A DNA stretch of 45,976 nucleotides from an uncultured Lachnospiraceae bacterium (GCA_948688495.1 CAPQSW010000023.1:292-46267); one strand, 5' to 3'; numbered from the stretch's first letter, positions 8,858-17,753 are shown. Notes: generated from the letters alone by a model not told the origin. Made by a program: numbers and translations.

Positions 8858-8895
8858 AAAAATACCTCCATACTTTTCCAATCAGTGTTCGTATT

Positions 8896-8930
8896 GATAG
8901 TAGAACTATCTATATGACAGTGTTACTATC
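8896..8930. promoter_or_regulatory. Tandem TetR operators (two 15-bp palindromes)
   Basis: GATAGT-AGA-ACTATC (8896-8910) is a perfect 6-3-6 palindrome. GACAGT-GTT-ACTATC (8916-8930) is the same motif with one mismatch. Their centres are 20 bp apart, two helical turns, and they cover the transcription start just downstream of the -10. This is the arrangement expected for repression by the TetR encoded in the same operon. Confidence 0.72.
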
Positions 8931-8959
8931 ATTATAATGAAAATTCCTTTAAATATCAA
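8931..8959 (-). promoter_or_regulatory. Sigma-A promoter of the GPH-TetR-hydrolase operon
   Basis: -35 TTGATA (8954-8959), a 17-bp spacer and consensus -10 TATAAT (8931-8936) on the minus strand. The start, near 8924, falls in the second operator. Confidence 0.8.
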
Positions 8960-8960
8960 G

Positions 8961-9004
8961 AAAAACCGGAACACCACTTTCCACAAAAATGATGTTCCGG
9001 TTTT
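8961..9004 (-). terminator. Terminator of the large FIVAR protein gene
   Basis: AAAACCGGAACATCA pairs with TGGTGTTCCGGTTTT across a loop of about 14 bases, followed on the minus strand by TTTTT. It lies 24 bp after the stop of the gene ending at 9028 and directly before the next promoter. A-T pairing on both sides means it may also act in the plus direction. Confidence 0.82.
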
Positions 9005-9027
9005 GTATACATTTACTTAACTATGTG

Positions 9028-12000
9028 CTATTTTTTTACCACCGTAAGCTTTATCTTTCCTGACTTCTTCGTTCCGTCTGTGGATGTAGCTGTGATCGTT
9101 ACCTTCCCGGCTTTCTTTCCAGTTACGCGGCCCTTGCTGTCTACCGTTGCAACCTTTTTATTCGAAGTCTTCCAAGTCAGTTTCGTGTTAGCGTCAGACT
9201 TCTTCTTGCTGGTAACACTGACGGTTGCCTTGACGCTTAATTTTTTGCCAACCTTAACCTTCTTTGTCTTTGCCTTGAGGCTGACCTTCTTAACGCCGCC
9301 CTTCATAATCTTAATCTTGATGGTCTTCTTCGTTCCACTGCCATCCTTAGCTGTGGCTGTGACAGTCACTGTCTTGCCCGCGCCTTTCTTGTTCGTGGTC
9401 AGTACGCCCTTGCTGATGCTTGCATATTTCTTGCTCTTAGCGGTCTTGTCGATGCTCCAAGTGACTCCCTTGTTGGTAGCATTGCTTGGTGTAACTTTCG
9501 CCTTCAATGTTGCTTTCTTTCCCACTGCAACCTTCGTGTAATCTGCTGAAAGCTGTATTTTGCTAACTTTTACAGCCGTATCCGCTTTCTTGAGCGCACC
9601 CTTCTTGGCATTTAAAGCTGCCAGTACACTGTCCACTTCGTCTTTTGTCGCATTTTCTTTTGCGGAAATCTGTTTGGCTGTATCCAAAGCTGTCTTAAAT
9701 GCATTCCAGGTAGCAGCTGTATAATCTGATGCTTTCAGGCCCGCGTAATCCTTAATTGCCTTATCTAACTGACTCTTATCTACCAGCGCTGCCTTCGCTG
9801 CCACATAATCATTGGTCACTTTCGTAATCTTTTCTGTTGTCGCAGACTCAATATTGGCTGCCAGCTTCGTCATTGCTGCTAGAGCCTCCTGGTATTTCGT
9901 CCAGCTCTCCTTTGTATAATTGCCCTGGACCATACCTTTGGCTTCTTCCTCCGCCCTTCCAGCGGCTGTCGTTAAACCTGTCTTTGCTTCTTCCGTCGGC
10001 GTATGCGTTTCTGTAGGTCTTAATCCCGCGTATGCAGCGGCGAGAGCCTTCTCTGCCTTCTCGACGTCTTTCATTGTCGCATACGGCTTATCGGCAATCG
10101 CCTGAAGCTCTTTTATAGCATCCTGGTATGCGGTCCATGTGTCCTGTGTATAATGAGTTCTTACCAGACTTTGTGATTCTGCTTTTGCATTCTTGATTTT
10201 GTCTGCCAGCACTACCTGATCCACTTTTTGCGTATCTATCGGCGCAAGCTTTTCCATTGCAGCCTTCAGAGCCTTTACTGCTTCATTAACCTCCGGCTGT
10301 GACAGGTCTGCTTCCTGCTGTCCTTTGGCAGTGGTAAGCGCTGCTTCAAATGCTTCCCAGTTATCCGCCTTGTAGTCCGCTTTGTTTGCCTTTACTGCAT
10401 CAGCTTCCACAACCAAATCATTCAGCGCTGTCTTGTCTCCACGGCGAACCAATTCTGTAACTGCTTTCACTGGAAGACCTTCAAGCGTTGTATCAATATC
10501 ATCCTGGGTTGCCTCGGACTCTGCTGCTATCTTCTCTTTTGCAGCGTTAATCTTCTGTTCCAGCGCATCCCGGCTTGCCTTGGTATAGAGCTCTTTCTCC
10601 TCCCCAAGCTCCACAAGATCACTCTCCAGGGATGCAATCCTTATTTTCAAAGCTGCGATATTCACAAGCCCTGTTTTTGCAGTCTCTAAATTGCTCTTTG
10701 CCCCGTCAAAATCTGCCTTTACCAGCGGCTGTCTCACCTGCTGTTTTGCTGCCTCAAACGCTGTCTTAAACGCCGTCCAGCTCTTAGCTGTGTAATTATC
10801 CTCCCTGAGGTTCTTCACGCTGTTTAACAGCGTTTCCATCCCTGCAATATCCGTAGCTGTGATGTCTTCACTCACACTGAATACACTGCAGTTAAACTCT
10901 ATCACTTCCTGTTTCTGCCCCAGGGTGATGGTTGCTTTTAATTTCCCTTCTGCCGCTGCCGCACCAATCGCTGGTATGGTGACATTTCCTGTCATGATAT
11001 TCTCTGCCGGCGTCAGATTGGTAATCGCATCATGCGTAACCTCCCATGCAACCGTTGCATTGTTGTAACTCTTAGTCGGAAGTGTAATCTTACCATCCGT
11101 ATCCTTTGTCGTCACATTGGTGATTACCAGATTGCCGTCATAATCTGCCTTTACGCCTGTCATGCCAGAAATTATATCATCTTTTACATACTTTATGGGA
11201 AGGACTTCGTCTTTGTAGCTGTATGCCTGTGTCACCTGTGCTTCCACAAGCGCTTCATTGTAAATGCGGAAATCTTTGATGCTTCCCTTAAAATCTTTAT
11301 CGCCGTTCTTACCGTAAATACAGTTGCCAATGTATGCCCAGCGGGTATCCGGCTCATAATCCCACATTTCTTTCACTGTATATGCGACGTCTTTCGTTTC
11401 AATTTTCTCTCCATTGACATAGAGTGTGAGCATCTTTCCTTCCAGGACGCATGTGATATGGTGCCACTCGCTCTTAGGCTTAGAAGGTGTTTCAATCTGA
11501 ACCATCGTTCCGCCTGACCAGGACTTTGGATTCATGCTGGCAAGTATCCTGTCAGCATCATGTGTATTGACATAGAATAGATGCGCCTTTGAACCGTCCG
11601 CCTCTTTTACGTCCTCATTGGAGCCAATACCAAACGCATTAGATTTGCTTCCCTGATCGTCTTTCACCCAGAAGGCAAACGTCATATTGCTTGTAACGTT
11701 AAGTGTCTGGGGCAGCGTTATCATATTTGCAAGCGCCTCTCCTCCATTAAAGGTTGCCCCGTTTTCCCTGCTGAATGTTACGGACTCGGCTGCCGTTCCG
11801 TCATTCCCATTCCCGGAAGCATCCTTCGCATCTGCATCGAGGGGATACCAAGCTGTTAAATCCTCATTTAACTGTTCCAGATTCTTGACTACCTTTACAG
11901 ACGCATTTACCACTACACTGGTTCCTTTGAATTTACCAGTTACCGCAACCGTCTCACCTATTGTCTGGTATTTCGATGCATCCAGAAATTCCCTATCCCA

Positions 12001-13065
12001 TTCTACCGCTGCCTTCGCAACACTGTCATCACTAAATACCGCCTCTACCGTATCCGGCAAGCGAGCCGTACCTGCACACATTTCTAACTCCAGTGCTCCC
12101 GACTGTTCTTCTACGGTTATCTCATTGTATTTCAACGTAATGATATTCTGTGTGCTGTCATCGCCGGAAACGACCTCTTTTACCTTCTCAATCGTCGTTA
12201 CACTGTGTTCCTCGTCATATACGTAATATTTACTTTCAGATGATGTAAGCTTCTTCTCCTCGTCCACCACTTCATATATATACTTGGAATCTACAGACAC
12301 GTTTACATTCTTACTGTTTTGAAGCTCTTTTCCAGCAGCATCCACGTATTTTACCGTCACGGTCGTCGGAATGGAAGTATCAATCGTCAATTTAACCGGA
12401 GCATCGTGGTTGATCATTAATCCGCCTTTGGCTGCCTGTACACGCAGTACCAGCCTTTCACTGTTCTGGGCTACAGCTGCTTCCAATGCCTTCTTTACAT
12501 CGAAATTCAATTCTCCGCTTTTGATAACCCCTGCCGCCTCATTTACATTATTATTCTGATTAGTTACCTTTTTATCGCTCCACATAGCGGCTTCATAGCT
12601 GTAGTCTTCATTTATGGCGCGGTAAGTACTCTCGTCCGTCGCTGTCACATTTTTATTCTCAGTTTGATACAGCGCAGCTTTCACCCAGCTTCCGCCATTG
12701 TCCACATTATTTGCACCTGTCACAGAAAAGGTTGCCGTGGCGCCGCTTATCTGCTTTAAACCCTCCGGCAATGGAAATACAAGGCATCCATACCTGTCGT
12801 TTCCACAATTGCCAATGGAACCGTTTGACGTCTGCCCGCTAATATACGGCGCCTGATTCTTACTGCCGTCCCTGCTGTCACTTGCTGTCTTTATTGTAAT
12901 ATCACCGTCCGTTGCACTGCCTTTGAATTCCCCTGTCACCTCCATAATATAGTTCGGGTCTTTCATCTCCTCCGCCTGTACCGGCAGCAATGTCCCTAAG
13001 TTTATCCCGGTTACCACCATTGCGGCTGACAGGAATATTGATAGCATTCTTTTTACTTGTTTCAT
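9028..13065 (-). CDS. Large secreted LamG / FIVAR / bacterial Ig-like surface protein
   Basis: A 1345-residue exported protein with no recognisable catalytic domain. Order: signal peptide (1-31, ending PVQAEE); an N-terminal beta region (about 35-230); a MucBP-like or Ig-like strand region (about 230-390); a LamG/concanavalin-A-like lectin domain (about 395-615, with AWYPLDADAKDASGNGNDG and WHHITCVLEGKMLTLYVNGE); a Big-type domain (about 620-735); about six FIVAR three-helix repeats (about 735-1160, each with a YT..SW..F/Y signature); and two Lys-rich BIG2-like Ig domains to the end. There is no LPXTG or SLH anchor. The very basic C-terminus may hold it on the anionic wall. Expected role is glycan binding or adhesion. 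Own promoter overlapping the trmD stop. Confidence 0.85.
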   Translation of the reverse strand: MKQVKRMLSIFLSAAMVVTGINLGTLLPVQAEEMKDPNYIMEVTGEFKGSATDGDITIKTASDSRDGSKNQAPYISGQTSNGSIGNCGNDRYGCLVFPLPEGLKQISGATATFSVTGANNVDNGGSWVKAALYQTENKNVTATDESTYRAINEDYSYEAAMWSDKKVTNQNNNVNEAAGVIKSGELNFDVKKALEAAVAQNSERLVLRVQAAKGGLMINHDAPVKLTIDTSIPTTVTVKYVDAAGKELQNSKNVNVSVDSKYIYEVVDEEKKLTSSESKYYVYDEEHSVTTIEKVKEVVSGDDSTQNIITLKYNEITVEEQSGALELEMCAGTARLPDTVEAVFSDDSVAKAAVEWDREFLDASKYQTIGETVAVTGKFKGTSVVVNASVKVVKNLEQLNEDLTAWYPLDADAKDASGNGNDGTAAESVTFSRENGATFNGGEALANMITLPQTLNVTSNMTFAFWVKDDQGSKSNAFGIGSNEDVKEADGSKAHLFYVNTHDADRILASMNPKSWSGGTMVQIETPSKPKSEWHHITCVLEGKMLTLYVNGEKIETKDVAYTVKEMWDYEPDTRWAYIGNCIYGKNGDKDFKGSIKDFRIYNEALVEAQVTQAYSYKDEVLPIKYVKDDIISGMTGVKADYDGNLVITNVTTKDTDGKITLPTKSYNNATVAWEVTHDAITNLTPAENIMTGNVTIPAIGAAAAEGKLKATITLGQKQEVIEFNCSVFSVSEDITATDIAGMETLLNSVKNLREDNYTAKSWTAFKTAFEAAKQQVRQPLVKADFDGAKSNLETAKTGLVNIAALKIRIASLESDLVELGEEKELYTKASRDALEQKINAAKEKIAAESEATQDDIDTTLEGLPVKAVTELVRRGDKTALNDLVVEADAVKANKADYKADNWEAFEAALTTAKGQQEADLSQPEVNEAVKALKAAMEKLAPIDTQKVDQVVLADKIKNAKAESQSLVRTHYTQDTWTAYQDAIKELQAIADKPYATMKDVEKAEKALAAAYAGLRPTETHTPTEEAKTGLTTAAGRAEEEAKGMVQGNYTKESWTKYQEALAAMTKLAANIESATTEKITKVTNDYVAAKAALVDKSQLDKAIKDYAGLKASDYTAATWNAFKTALDTAKQISAKENATKDEVDSVLAALNAKKGALKKADTAVKVSKIQLSADYTKVAVGKKATLKAKVTPSNATNKGVTWSIDKTAKSKKYASISKGVLTTNKKGAGKTVTVTATAKDGSGTKKTIKIKIMKGGVKKVSLKAKTKKVKVGKKLSVKATVSVTSKKKSDANTKLTWKTSNKKVATVDSKGRVTGKKAGKVTITATSTDGTKKSGKIKLTVVKK

Positions 13066-13093
13066 ATTTCCTCTCCTTCCATTTTTATTTGTT

Positions 13094-13129
13094 ATATCAC
13101 ATTTTACTACTTTTTAGTGATATTTTCAA
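13094..13129 (-). promoter_or_regulatory. Promoter of the large FIVAR gene with a flanking inverted repeat
   Basis: -35 TTGAAA (13124-13129), a 17-bp spacer and -10 TAAAAT (13101-13106) on the minus strand. The -35 overlaps the trmD stop codon. ATATCAC (13117-13123) directly follows the -35 and GTGATAT (13094-13100) directly follows the -10, forming a 7-bp inverted repeat with centres 23 bp apart around the -10, a likely operator. Confidence 0.65.
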
Positions 13130-13863
13130 TTCTTTTTAGTAAAACTTTCCCTCAGCAGCTCCTGTTCTTCCCTGGTAAGATTGGCATTTTTCAACAAATC
13201 CGGACGGCGCTCCCTGGTACGCAGAACGGACTGCTGTCTGCGCCACTCCTCAATATTCTTGTGATGGCCGGAGAGCAATACCTGTGGGACCTTTTTCCCC
13301 CGCCATTCCTCCGGCCGGGAATACTGCGGATATTCCAGCAGATTTCCCTCGAAGGACTCTGCCATACCGGACTCCTCATTGCTGAGCACACCCGGAACCA
13401 TCCGTGAAATGGCGTCCACCATGACCATTGCCGCAAGTTCTCCGCCCGTCAAGACATAATCTCCGATAGACAGGTAATCCGTCACGATTTCTTCTAAAAC
13501 GCGTTCGTCAATCCCTTCGTAATGACCGCAGAGCAGAATCAGGTCTTCTTCCTGGGCAAGTTCCTTTGCCTTTTGCTGCTGGAACACGCTCCCCTGGGGG
13601 GTTACATAGATGCAGCGGGGCTTTTTGCCGATGCGCTTTGTCACCGCCTGCCACGCATCGTACACCGGCTGCGCCTGCATCAGCATCCCCGCGCCGCCGC
13701 CATAAGGGTAATCGTCCACTTTGTGATGCTTATTAGCAGAGTAATCCCGGATGTTGACCGTCTCAATGCGCACGATCCCTTCCTTGGAGGCGCGCCCGAT
13801 AATACTGGTGTTCAGCCCTTCTTCCACCATCTGCGGAAACAATGTCAGAATATAGAAATTCAT
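13126..13863 (-). CDS. trmD: tRNA (guanine-N1-)-methyltransferase
   Basis: A 245-residue SPOUT methyltransferase that makes m1G37 in tRNAs reading CNN/CGG-type codons, preventing +1 frameshifts. Recognisable parts are the N-terminal NFYILTLFPQM, the KVDDYPYGGGAGM loop, and the trefoil-knot region with LLCGHYEGIDERV and SIGDYVLTGGELAAM (about 110-140). Length is normal. It overlaps rimM by four bases (ATGA), so translation is coupled. In many Firmicutes rplS follows; here the next gene is the FIVAR protein instead. Confidence 0.97.
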   Translation of the reverse strand: MNFYILTLFPQMVEEGLNTSIIGRASKEGIVRIETVNIRDYSANKHHKVDDYPYGGGAGMLMQAQPVYDAWQAVTKRIGKKPRCIYVTPQGSVFQQQKAKELAQEEDLILLCGHYEGIDERVLEEIVTDYLSIGDYVLTGGELAAMVMVDAISRMVPGVLSNEESGMAESFEGNLLEYPQYSRPEEWRGKKVPQVLLSGHHKNIEEWRRQQSVLRTRERRPDLLKNANLTREEQELLRESFTKKN

Positions 13864-14411
13864 GGCAATTCCTCCACTAACCCCGGCATCAAATGTACCT
13901 GCATGGTCCGCTTTTGCATATCGACACTCTTGACACAGTCACGGATTGCCGGAAGGAGCAGCTCTTTCTTCTTATCTTTCACCCTTTCAATATAGGGGGA
14001 ATCCTGGGCAAGATGCACCACATAGACGTCGTTTGCCCCCGTCTGCAACACATCCACAAGCTCCCCTAACAGATCCCCGTCCTCTGTTGTCACTTCTATC
14101 CCAATCAAATCGGCAATAAAATATTCATCCTTTTCACACTTTACCGCATCTTTCCTTGTCACAAAAAGACCTTTTCCCTTGTATTTTTCTATATCATTGA
14201 TGTTATCCATGCCTTTAAATTTTAAAATTGCCATGTTTTTAAAAAACTTGACTTGTACAATCTCCAATTCCTCATAGCCTTTCCCGGTATCCAGGAAAAC
14301 TTTCTTTAATTTCTTAAAACGTTTTACATCATCCGTCATGGGAAATACTTTTACTTCCCCGCGAACGCCGTGGGTCGTGGCAATCGCTCCTACCTGTAAT
14401 AAATCTTCCAT
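13860..14411 (-). CDS. rimM: 16S rRNA processing protein RimM
   Basis: A 183-residue ribosome maturation factor for the 30S head. It binds ribosomal protein S19. The N-terminal RimM barrel begins LLQVGAIATTHGVRGEVKVF. The C-terminal PRC barrel contains EYFIADLIGIEV and GANDVYVV (about 95-135), with LLLPAIRDCV close to the end. AAAGGTGA precedes the ATG. Usually it follows khpA immediately; here more than 5 kb of foreign-looking genes separate them. It has a candidate promoter of its own (14482-14510). Confidence 0.96.
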   Translation of the reverse strand: MEDLLQVGAIATTHGVRGEVKVFPMTDDVKRFKKLKKVFLDTGKGYEELEIVQVKFFKNMAILKFKGMDNINDIEKYKGKGLFVTRKDAVKCEKDEYFIADLIGIEVTTEDGDLLGELVDVLQTGANDVYVVHLAQDSPYIERVKDKKKELLLPAIRDCVKSVDMQKRTMQVHLMPGLVEELP

Positions 14412-14479
14412 AAATCATTCACCTTTCCGTTAATGCAAATGAACTTCCGCGTAGCTTCATTCGTTGTCTACAATTTACT

Positions 14480-14540
14480 AAATCATAATCCACTTCATAG
14501 AAATCGTCAACGACAATTTCTATGAAGTGGATTATGATTT
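14480..14540. repeat. Perfect 25-bp inverted repeat between the ABC module and rimM
   Basis: Arms 14480-14504 and 14516-14540 are exact reverse complements (25 of 25) around an 11-base loop. No T tract follows on either strand, so it is not a standard terminator. One arm contains the spacer and -10 of the inferred rimM promoter. It therefore looks like an inverted duplication of promoter DNA at the edge of the inserted segment. Confidence 0.85.
14482..14510 (-). promoter_or_regulatory. Candidate rimM-trmD promoter inside the inverted repeat
   Basis: On the minus strand, -35 TTGACG (14505-14510) lies in the loop of the inverted repeat. The 17-bp spacer and -10 TATGAT (14482-14487) occupy the left arm in window coordinates. 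The start would be about 65 bp before the rimM ATG. This would give the two genes expression independent of the upstream half of the split operon. Confidence 0.62.
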
Positions 14541-14567
14541 GCCCATTAGAAATATAAATAATAATTA

Positions 14568-16910
14568 TTATTCTCCCAGAAACAATGCTTTCGGCGTGAT
14601 TTTTCTGATTTTCATAGATATCAAGCATGAAATTACAAACGTAAATAATATCAGCCCGCTGCCTACAGCCGTAATAAATCCGTAAGGCACAACAAACATG
14701 CATTTTATGATGCCAACCGTGCTGAAAAACAGCGATAACACCGGATTGATTACAAAGCTGCCAATTATAAGTCCTAAAACGGAAGAAATAATGACTGCAG
14801 GCATAAACGATAACGCTGTCTGTAAAATGAGCTGCCCTGTCGTAAAACCAAGCGCCTTTAGGATTCCATAGTCGCGCTTTTTATTATTCAGCATGGTACG
14901 CACCAGCAAATACAACACAAACACAATGATAATTGCGGAAAGTATGAGTATCGCGATCACAATAGTTGTCATAAGCGCAATGTAAACACCTGCCCCGCTT
15001 TCGACGGTCGATTTAATATTGATCGTTGTATTTACGCTTTCTGCAAATTCCTCTTTTACTTCCTCATGAAACGCATCCACATCCGTACCACCGGTAAGGT
15101 TGATATAATAATTTGTATAGGCAAGATCCCCAAGCCTTTCATAGCCTTCCCGCGTCAGGCAGCAATCGCGGCCAAAATAATTCGTAACCTGGGTCAAACC
15201 GCTGATAAGGTACATTTCGCTATTTCCGTTTGCCGTAATTTCGATCTCGCCTCCGATCGCAAACCCTTCTTCCCTGGCATATTTCGCCCCTATTGCAATT
15301 TCATTCTCGAATTTGGGAAATCTCCCTTTATATATGAGGCTTTGGTTGTTTACTTTGGAAAAATCGTCGCAGAGGGTTGCCAAAAGTTCTGCCCCGCCTG
15401 CATGTGCCACGTTAATGATACTCTGCAGATATACTTTTTCTACGCGGCTGTCTTCATTCAATTCCTTTAAAAAACGGTCCTCCTCTGAGACATCTACACT
15501 GATACAGCTATCTGCCGTTTCACCTACAAGCAGGTTTATAAACGGTGTCGTATCGGTAATCATATTTGCGGTCATAACCCCGCAAAATACCACAACAAGC
15601 GACAAAATAAGCATTGTTATACACACAGTTACATTGTTCTTAACACTAGAAAACATTGTTTTCAGTGCAAGCGCAAGATTTAACGGTGATTTCGTCTTTT
15701 CCAGCGGAACATGATTGCGTTTAAAATTGTGCGTCTGTACACCGGAGCGCAATGCCACGATGGGATCAATATTTTTAATCCTGCGGGCGGCGAGCCACAC
15801 GGCAATGCCAACTGCACCTCCCAAAATAGAAAGCGAAATAACAAGCGGCAATGGTAAAAAACGAATATCATACGGAATCCCCGTCTGTGAAATCATCATT
15901 GCATTTACAGAAGGAAACAAGCAATAAGAGAGTCCTGCGCCGATAAGCGCGGTCAGCAGGGTCAGCCCTAAAAACTGCAGTTCGAGCGCACCGATAAGCT
16001 GCACTGACGTGTAGCCGACAGCTTTCTGCGCACCGAGATTTTTCATTTTGACCTGTATATAATTGATAATGTTCGACGCCATCACAATCAATGCAATGAG
16101 CAGCACCAAAAACGCCATTACGCTCATTATGACAGAACAGATAGACTGTGATATATAGCGCGCCTGCGATACCATATCGTAGCTGTTGCTCATCATATTG
16201 ACATTTGGAAAATCCTGAGAAACCACCGACTTAATTTTAGTTTCATAGTCAATATTTTGCAGCTTGTCAAGCAGGCGTATCGAGCAAAGAACCGCTTTCG
16301 GTGCATATCCCATGTTTTCAAGTTCATCATATTTGTCTTCTGTAAGTATAATCTCTGTCAGCCCGCAATTATTAGACCCCATCATCACATTGTTAAAAAA
16401 ACCACAGACGGTATATTCCACTGTATGGCTGCCGATGGTTAATTCGATTGTCCCTCCCACTTTGATTTCATCTGTCTGATAGAGCATTGGCAGATAAACG
16501 CCGCTCGCAAAATCGCCGTCCTCCACGATTTCTGCTTTGTCGACTGTACGGGCGAGCGCCTTTTGTTTATCCATAAATACAAACCAGCAGTTCATCTCCC
16601 CGCCATTGTAGGGAAAGGTTCCCGTCATGTGCATACAGGTATCCAGGCGGTACGTTTCCACATCTTTATCGTCCTTGAGCCGCTTCGATAATACTTCTCT
16701 TATTTTTCCATCGCTGTCGTCAACAGCCAGTGTGACGTGTCCGGCGTTCAATTTGTCGTGATAACGGTCAAAATTGGCCTTGTAGTCCATAGAGAGCATA
16801 AGCCAAAGATTAAGCAGCATTGCTGCAAGCAGTATAAGAACTACGATTGCGGTGGTCTGTCCTTTGGATTTGCGCATATTTGCGCGGACGATAAGAAATA
16901 ACTTCCCCAT
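14568..16910 (-). CDS. ABC transporter permease, FtsX-like (two-domain)
   Basis: A 780-residue permease of the MacB/FtsX type. It has an N-terminal helix (about 18-40), a large extracytoplasmic domain (about 45-255), three helices (about 260-385), a further helix near 430, a second extracytoplasmic domain (about 460-640) and a final three-helix block (about 650-770) ending KITPKALFLGE. Two FtsX cores are present, each followed by cytoplasmic GYT/GFTTGQL-type coupling segments. It overlaps the ribosome binding region of the ATPase end (one-base gap) and shares its operon with an ATPase and two-component system. Such modules usually expel or sense peptide antibiotics or lipids; the ligand is unknown. 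Confidence 0.9.
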   Translation of the reverse strand: MGKLFLIVRANMRKSKGQTTAIVVLILLAAMLLNLWLMLSMDYKANFDRYHDKLNAGHVTLAVDDSDGKIREVLSKRLKDDKDVETYRLDTCMHMTGTFPYNGGEMNCWFVFMDKQKALARTVDKAEIVEDGDFASGVYLPMLYQTDEIKVGGTIELTIGSHTVEYTVCGFFNNVMMGSNNCGLTEIILTEDKYDELENMGYAPKAVLCSIRLLDKLQNIDYETKIKSVVSQDFPNVNMMSNSYDMVSQARYISQSICSVIMSVMAFLVLLIALIVMASNIINYIQVKMKNLGAQKAVGYTSVQLIGALELQFLGLTLLTALIGAGLSYCLFPSVNAMMISQTGIPYDIRFLPLPLVISLSILGGAVGIAVWLAARRIKNIDPIVALRSGVQTHNFKRNHVPLEKTKSPLNLALALKTMFSSVKNNVTVCITMLILSLVVVFCGVMTANMITDTTPFINLLVGETADSCISVDVSEEDRFLKELNEDSRVEKVYLQSIINVAHAGGAELLATLCDDFSKVNNQSLIYKGRFPKFENEIAIGAKYAREEGFAIGGEIEITANGNSEMYLISGLTQVTNYFGRDCCLTREGYERLGDLAYTNYYINLTGGTDVDAFHEEVKEEFAESVNTTINIKSTVESGAGVYIALMTTIVIAILILSAIIIVFVLYLLVRTMLNNKKRDYGILKALGFTTGQLILQTALSFMPAVIISSVLGLIIGSFVINPVLSLFFSTVGIIKCMFVVPYGFITAVGSGLILFTFVISCLISMKIRKITPKALFLGE

Positions 16911-16911
16911 G

Positions 16912-17670
16912 TTACCACCCCCTGTCCTTCAAGAATGCCGAAAGCTTTTCATGCCTTTTTGCATCGTCAGGCGAATACCTGCCCAGATCGCATTCCCCTA
17001 AAACAACGCCGTCTTTCAAGTAAAGAATACGGTTGCCGCGACGGGCGGAGCGCATATCATGCGTTACCATTACAACGCTTTGACCCTGCTCATTAAACCT
17101 TGTAAGCGTATCGAGCACGTCCAGTCCCGTCTTGCTGTTGAGCGCGCCCGTCGGCTCGTCTGCAAACAGAATTTCAGGCGAATTGACAAGTGCGCGGACA
17201 ATTCCAGCTCTCTGCGCTTCACCGCCTGAAATCTGTGTCGGAAATTTCTTTTGCGTTTCCTCGGAAATGTCCACACGCTGAAACAGCTCTTTGGCACGTG
17301 TCACAAGCGCATGTTTATCCTTATTCACAAGAAGCCCCGCACAGAGCACGTTATCCATAACGCTCATTCCATCAACCAGGTAAATCTGCTGGAACACGAA
17401 TCCACAATGCTTGCGCCGGAACACGGCAAGCCCGTCCTGGGACAAATCGGAGATAACTTGATCTTCGAATGTAATCGTTCCAAGCGTGGGCGTATCCATC
17501 CCCGAAAGGGCATATAAAAGTGTTGACTTGCCTGCACCGCTGGCCCCCATAATCACAGTAAAATCCCCTTTATAGAGCTGCAGATCAATGTTTTTCAGAA
17601 CGTGCTGCATGGTGCCGTCGTTTGAAAAAGATTTACTTAGTTTTTCTGTCTTTAATATAATTTCTTTCAT
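16912..17670 (-). CDS. ABC transporter ATP-binding protein
   Basis: A 252-residue LolD/MacB-type ATPase. Walker A is GASGAGKST, the Q-loop sits in FVFQQIYLV, the signature is ISGGEAQR (Ser-Gly-Gly intact), Walker B is EILFADEPTGAL and the switch His is in VTHDMRSARRG. An upstream in-frame ATG at 17679 touches the Shine-Dalgarno directly. AAGGAGG is correctly spaced for the ATG at 17670, which I use. It energises the neighbouring permease. A 78-bp gap to the histidine kinase gene contains direct repeats suited to response-regulator binding. Confidence 0.95.
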   Translation of the reverse strand: MKEIILKTEKLSKSFSNDGTMQHVLKNIDLQLYKGDFTVIMGASGAGKSTLLYALSGMDTPTLGTITFEDQVISDLSQDGLAVFRRKHCGFVFQQIYLVDGMSVMDNVLCAGLLVNKDKHALVTRAKELFQRVDISEETQKKFPTQISGGEAQRAGIVRALVNSPEILFADEPTGALNSKTGLDVLDTLTRFNEQGQSVVMVTHDMRSARRGNRILYLKDGVVLGECDLGRYSPDDAKRHEKLSAFLKDRGW

Positions 17671-17700
17671 ACGAAACATCCTCCTTTTTGCACGCTCTAT

Positions 17701-17753
17701 TCTATATGTTCAATTCTTAACTGCCTTTATGCAATCCTTAAAAATTCCTTAAA
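17701..17753 (-). promoter_or_regulatory. Putative response-regulator site and promoter of the ABC operon
   Basis: On the minus strand TTTAAGGA occurs twice (17746-17753 and 17735-17742) with an exact 11-bp period. A weaker copy, GTTAAGAA (17714-17721), lies 21 bp further on. A -10-like TATAGA (17701-17706) follows with no good -35. Tandem repeats one helical turn apart next to a poor -35 are what OmpR-family activators use. The first repeat overlaps the kinase stop codon. Confidence 0.5.

Noticed and set aside
9023..9541. 172-codon plus-strand open frame full of Phe/Val/Leu, resembling a membrane protein
   Set aside because: It is antisense to the Lys/Thr/Val-rich Ig-like repeats of the large FIVAR gene; AAG and GTT codons read backwards give Leu/Phe/Asn. 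No ribosome binding site.
9560..10870. CRISPR-like or tandem DNA repeats
   Set aside because: Periodicity comes from diverged FIVAR protein repeats; no conserved DNA repeat with spacers exists here or elsewhere in the window.
14419..14703. 94-codon minus-strand frame spanning the 25-bp inverted repeat
   Set aside because: Runs out of frame from the permease tail through intergenic DNA; no start signal and a meaningless sequence.
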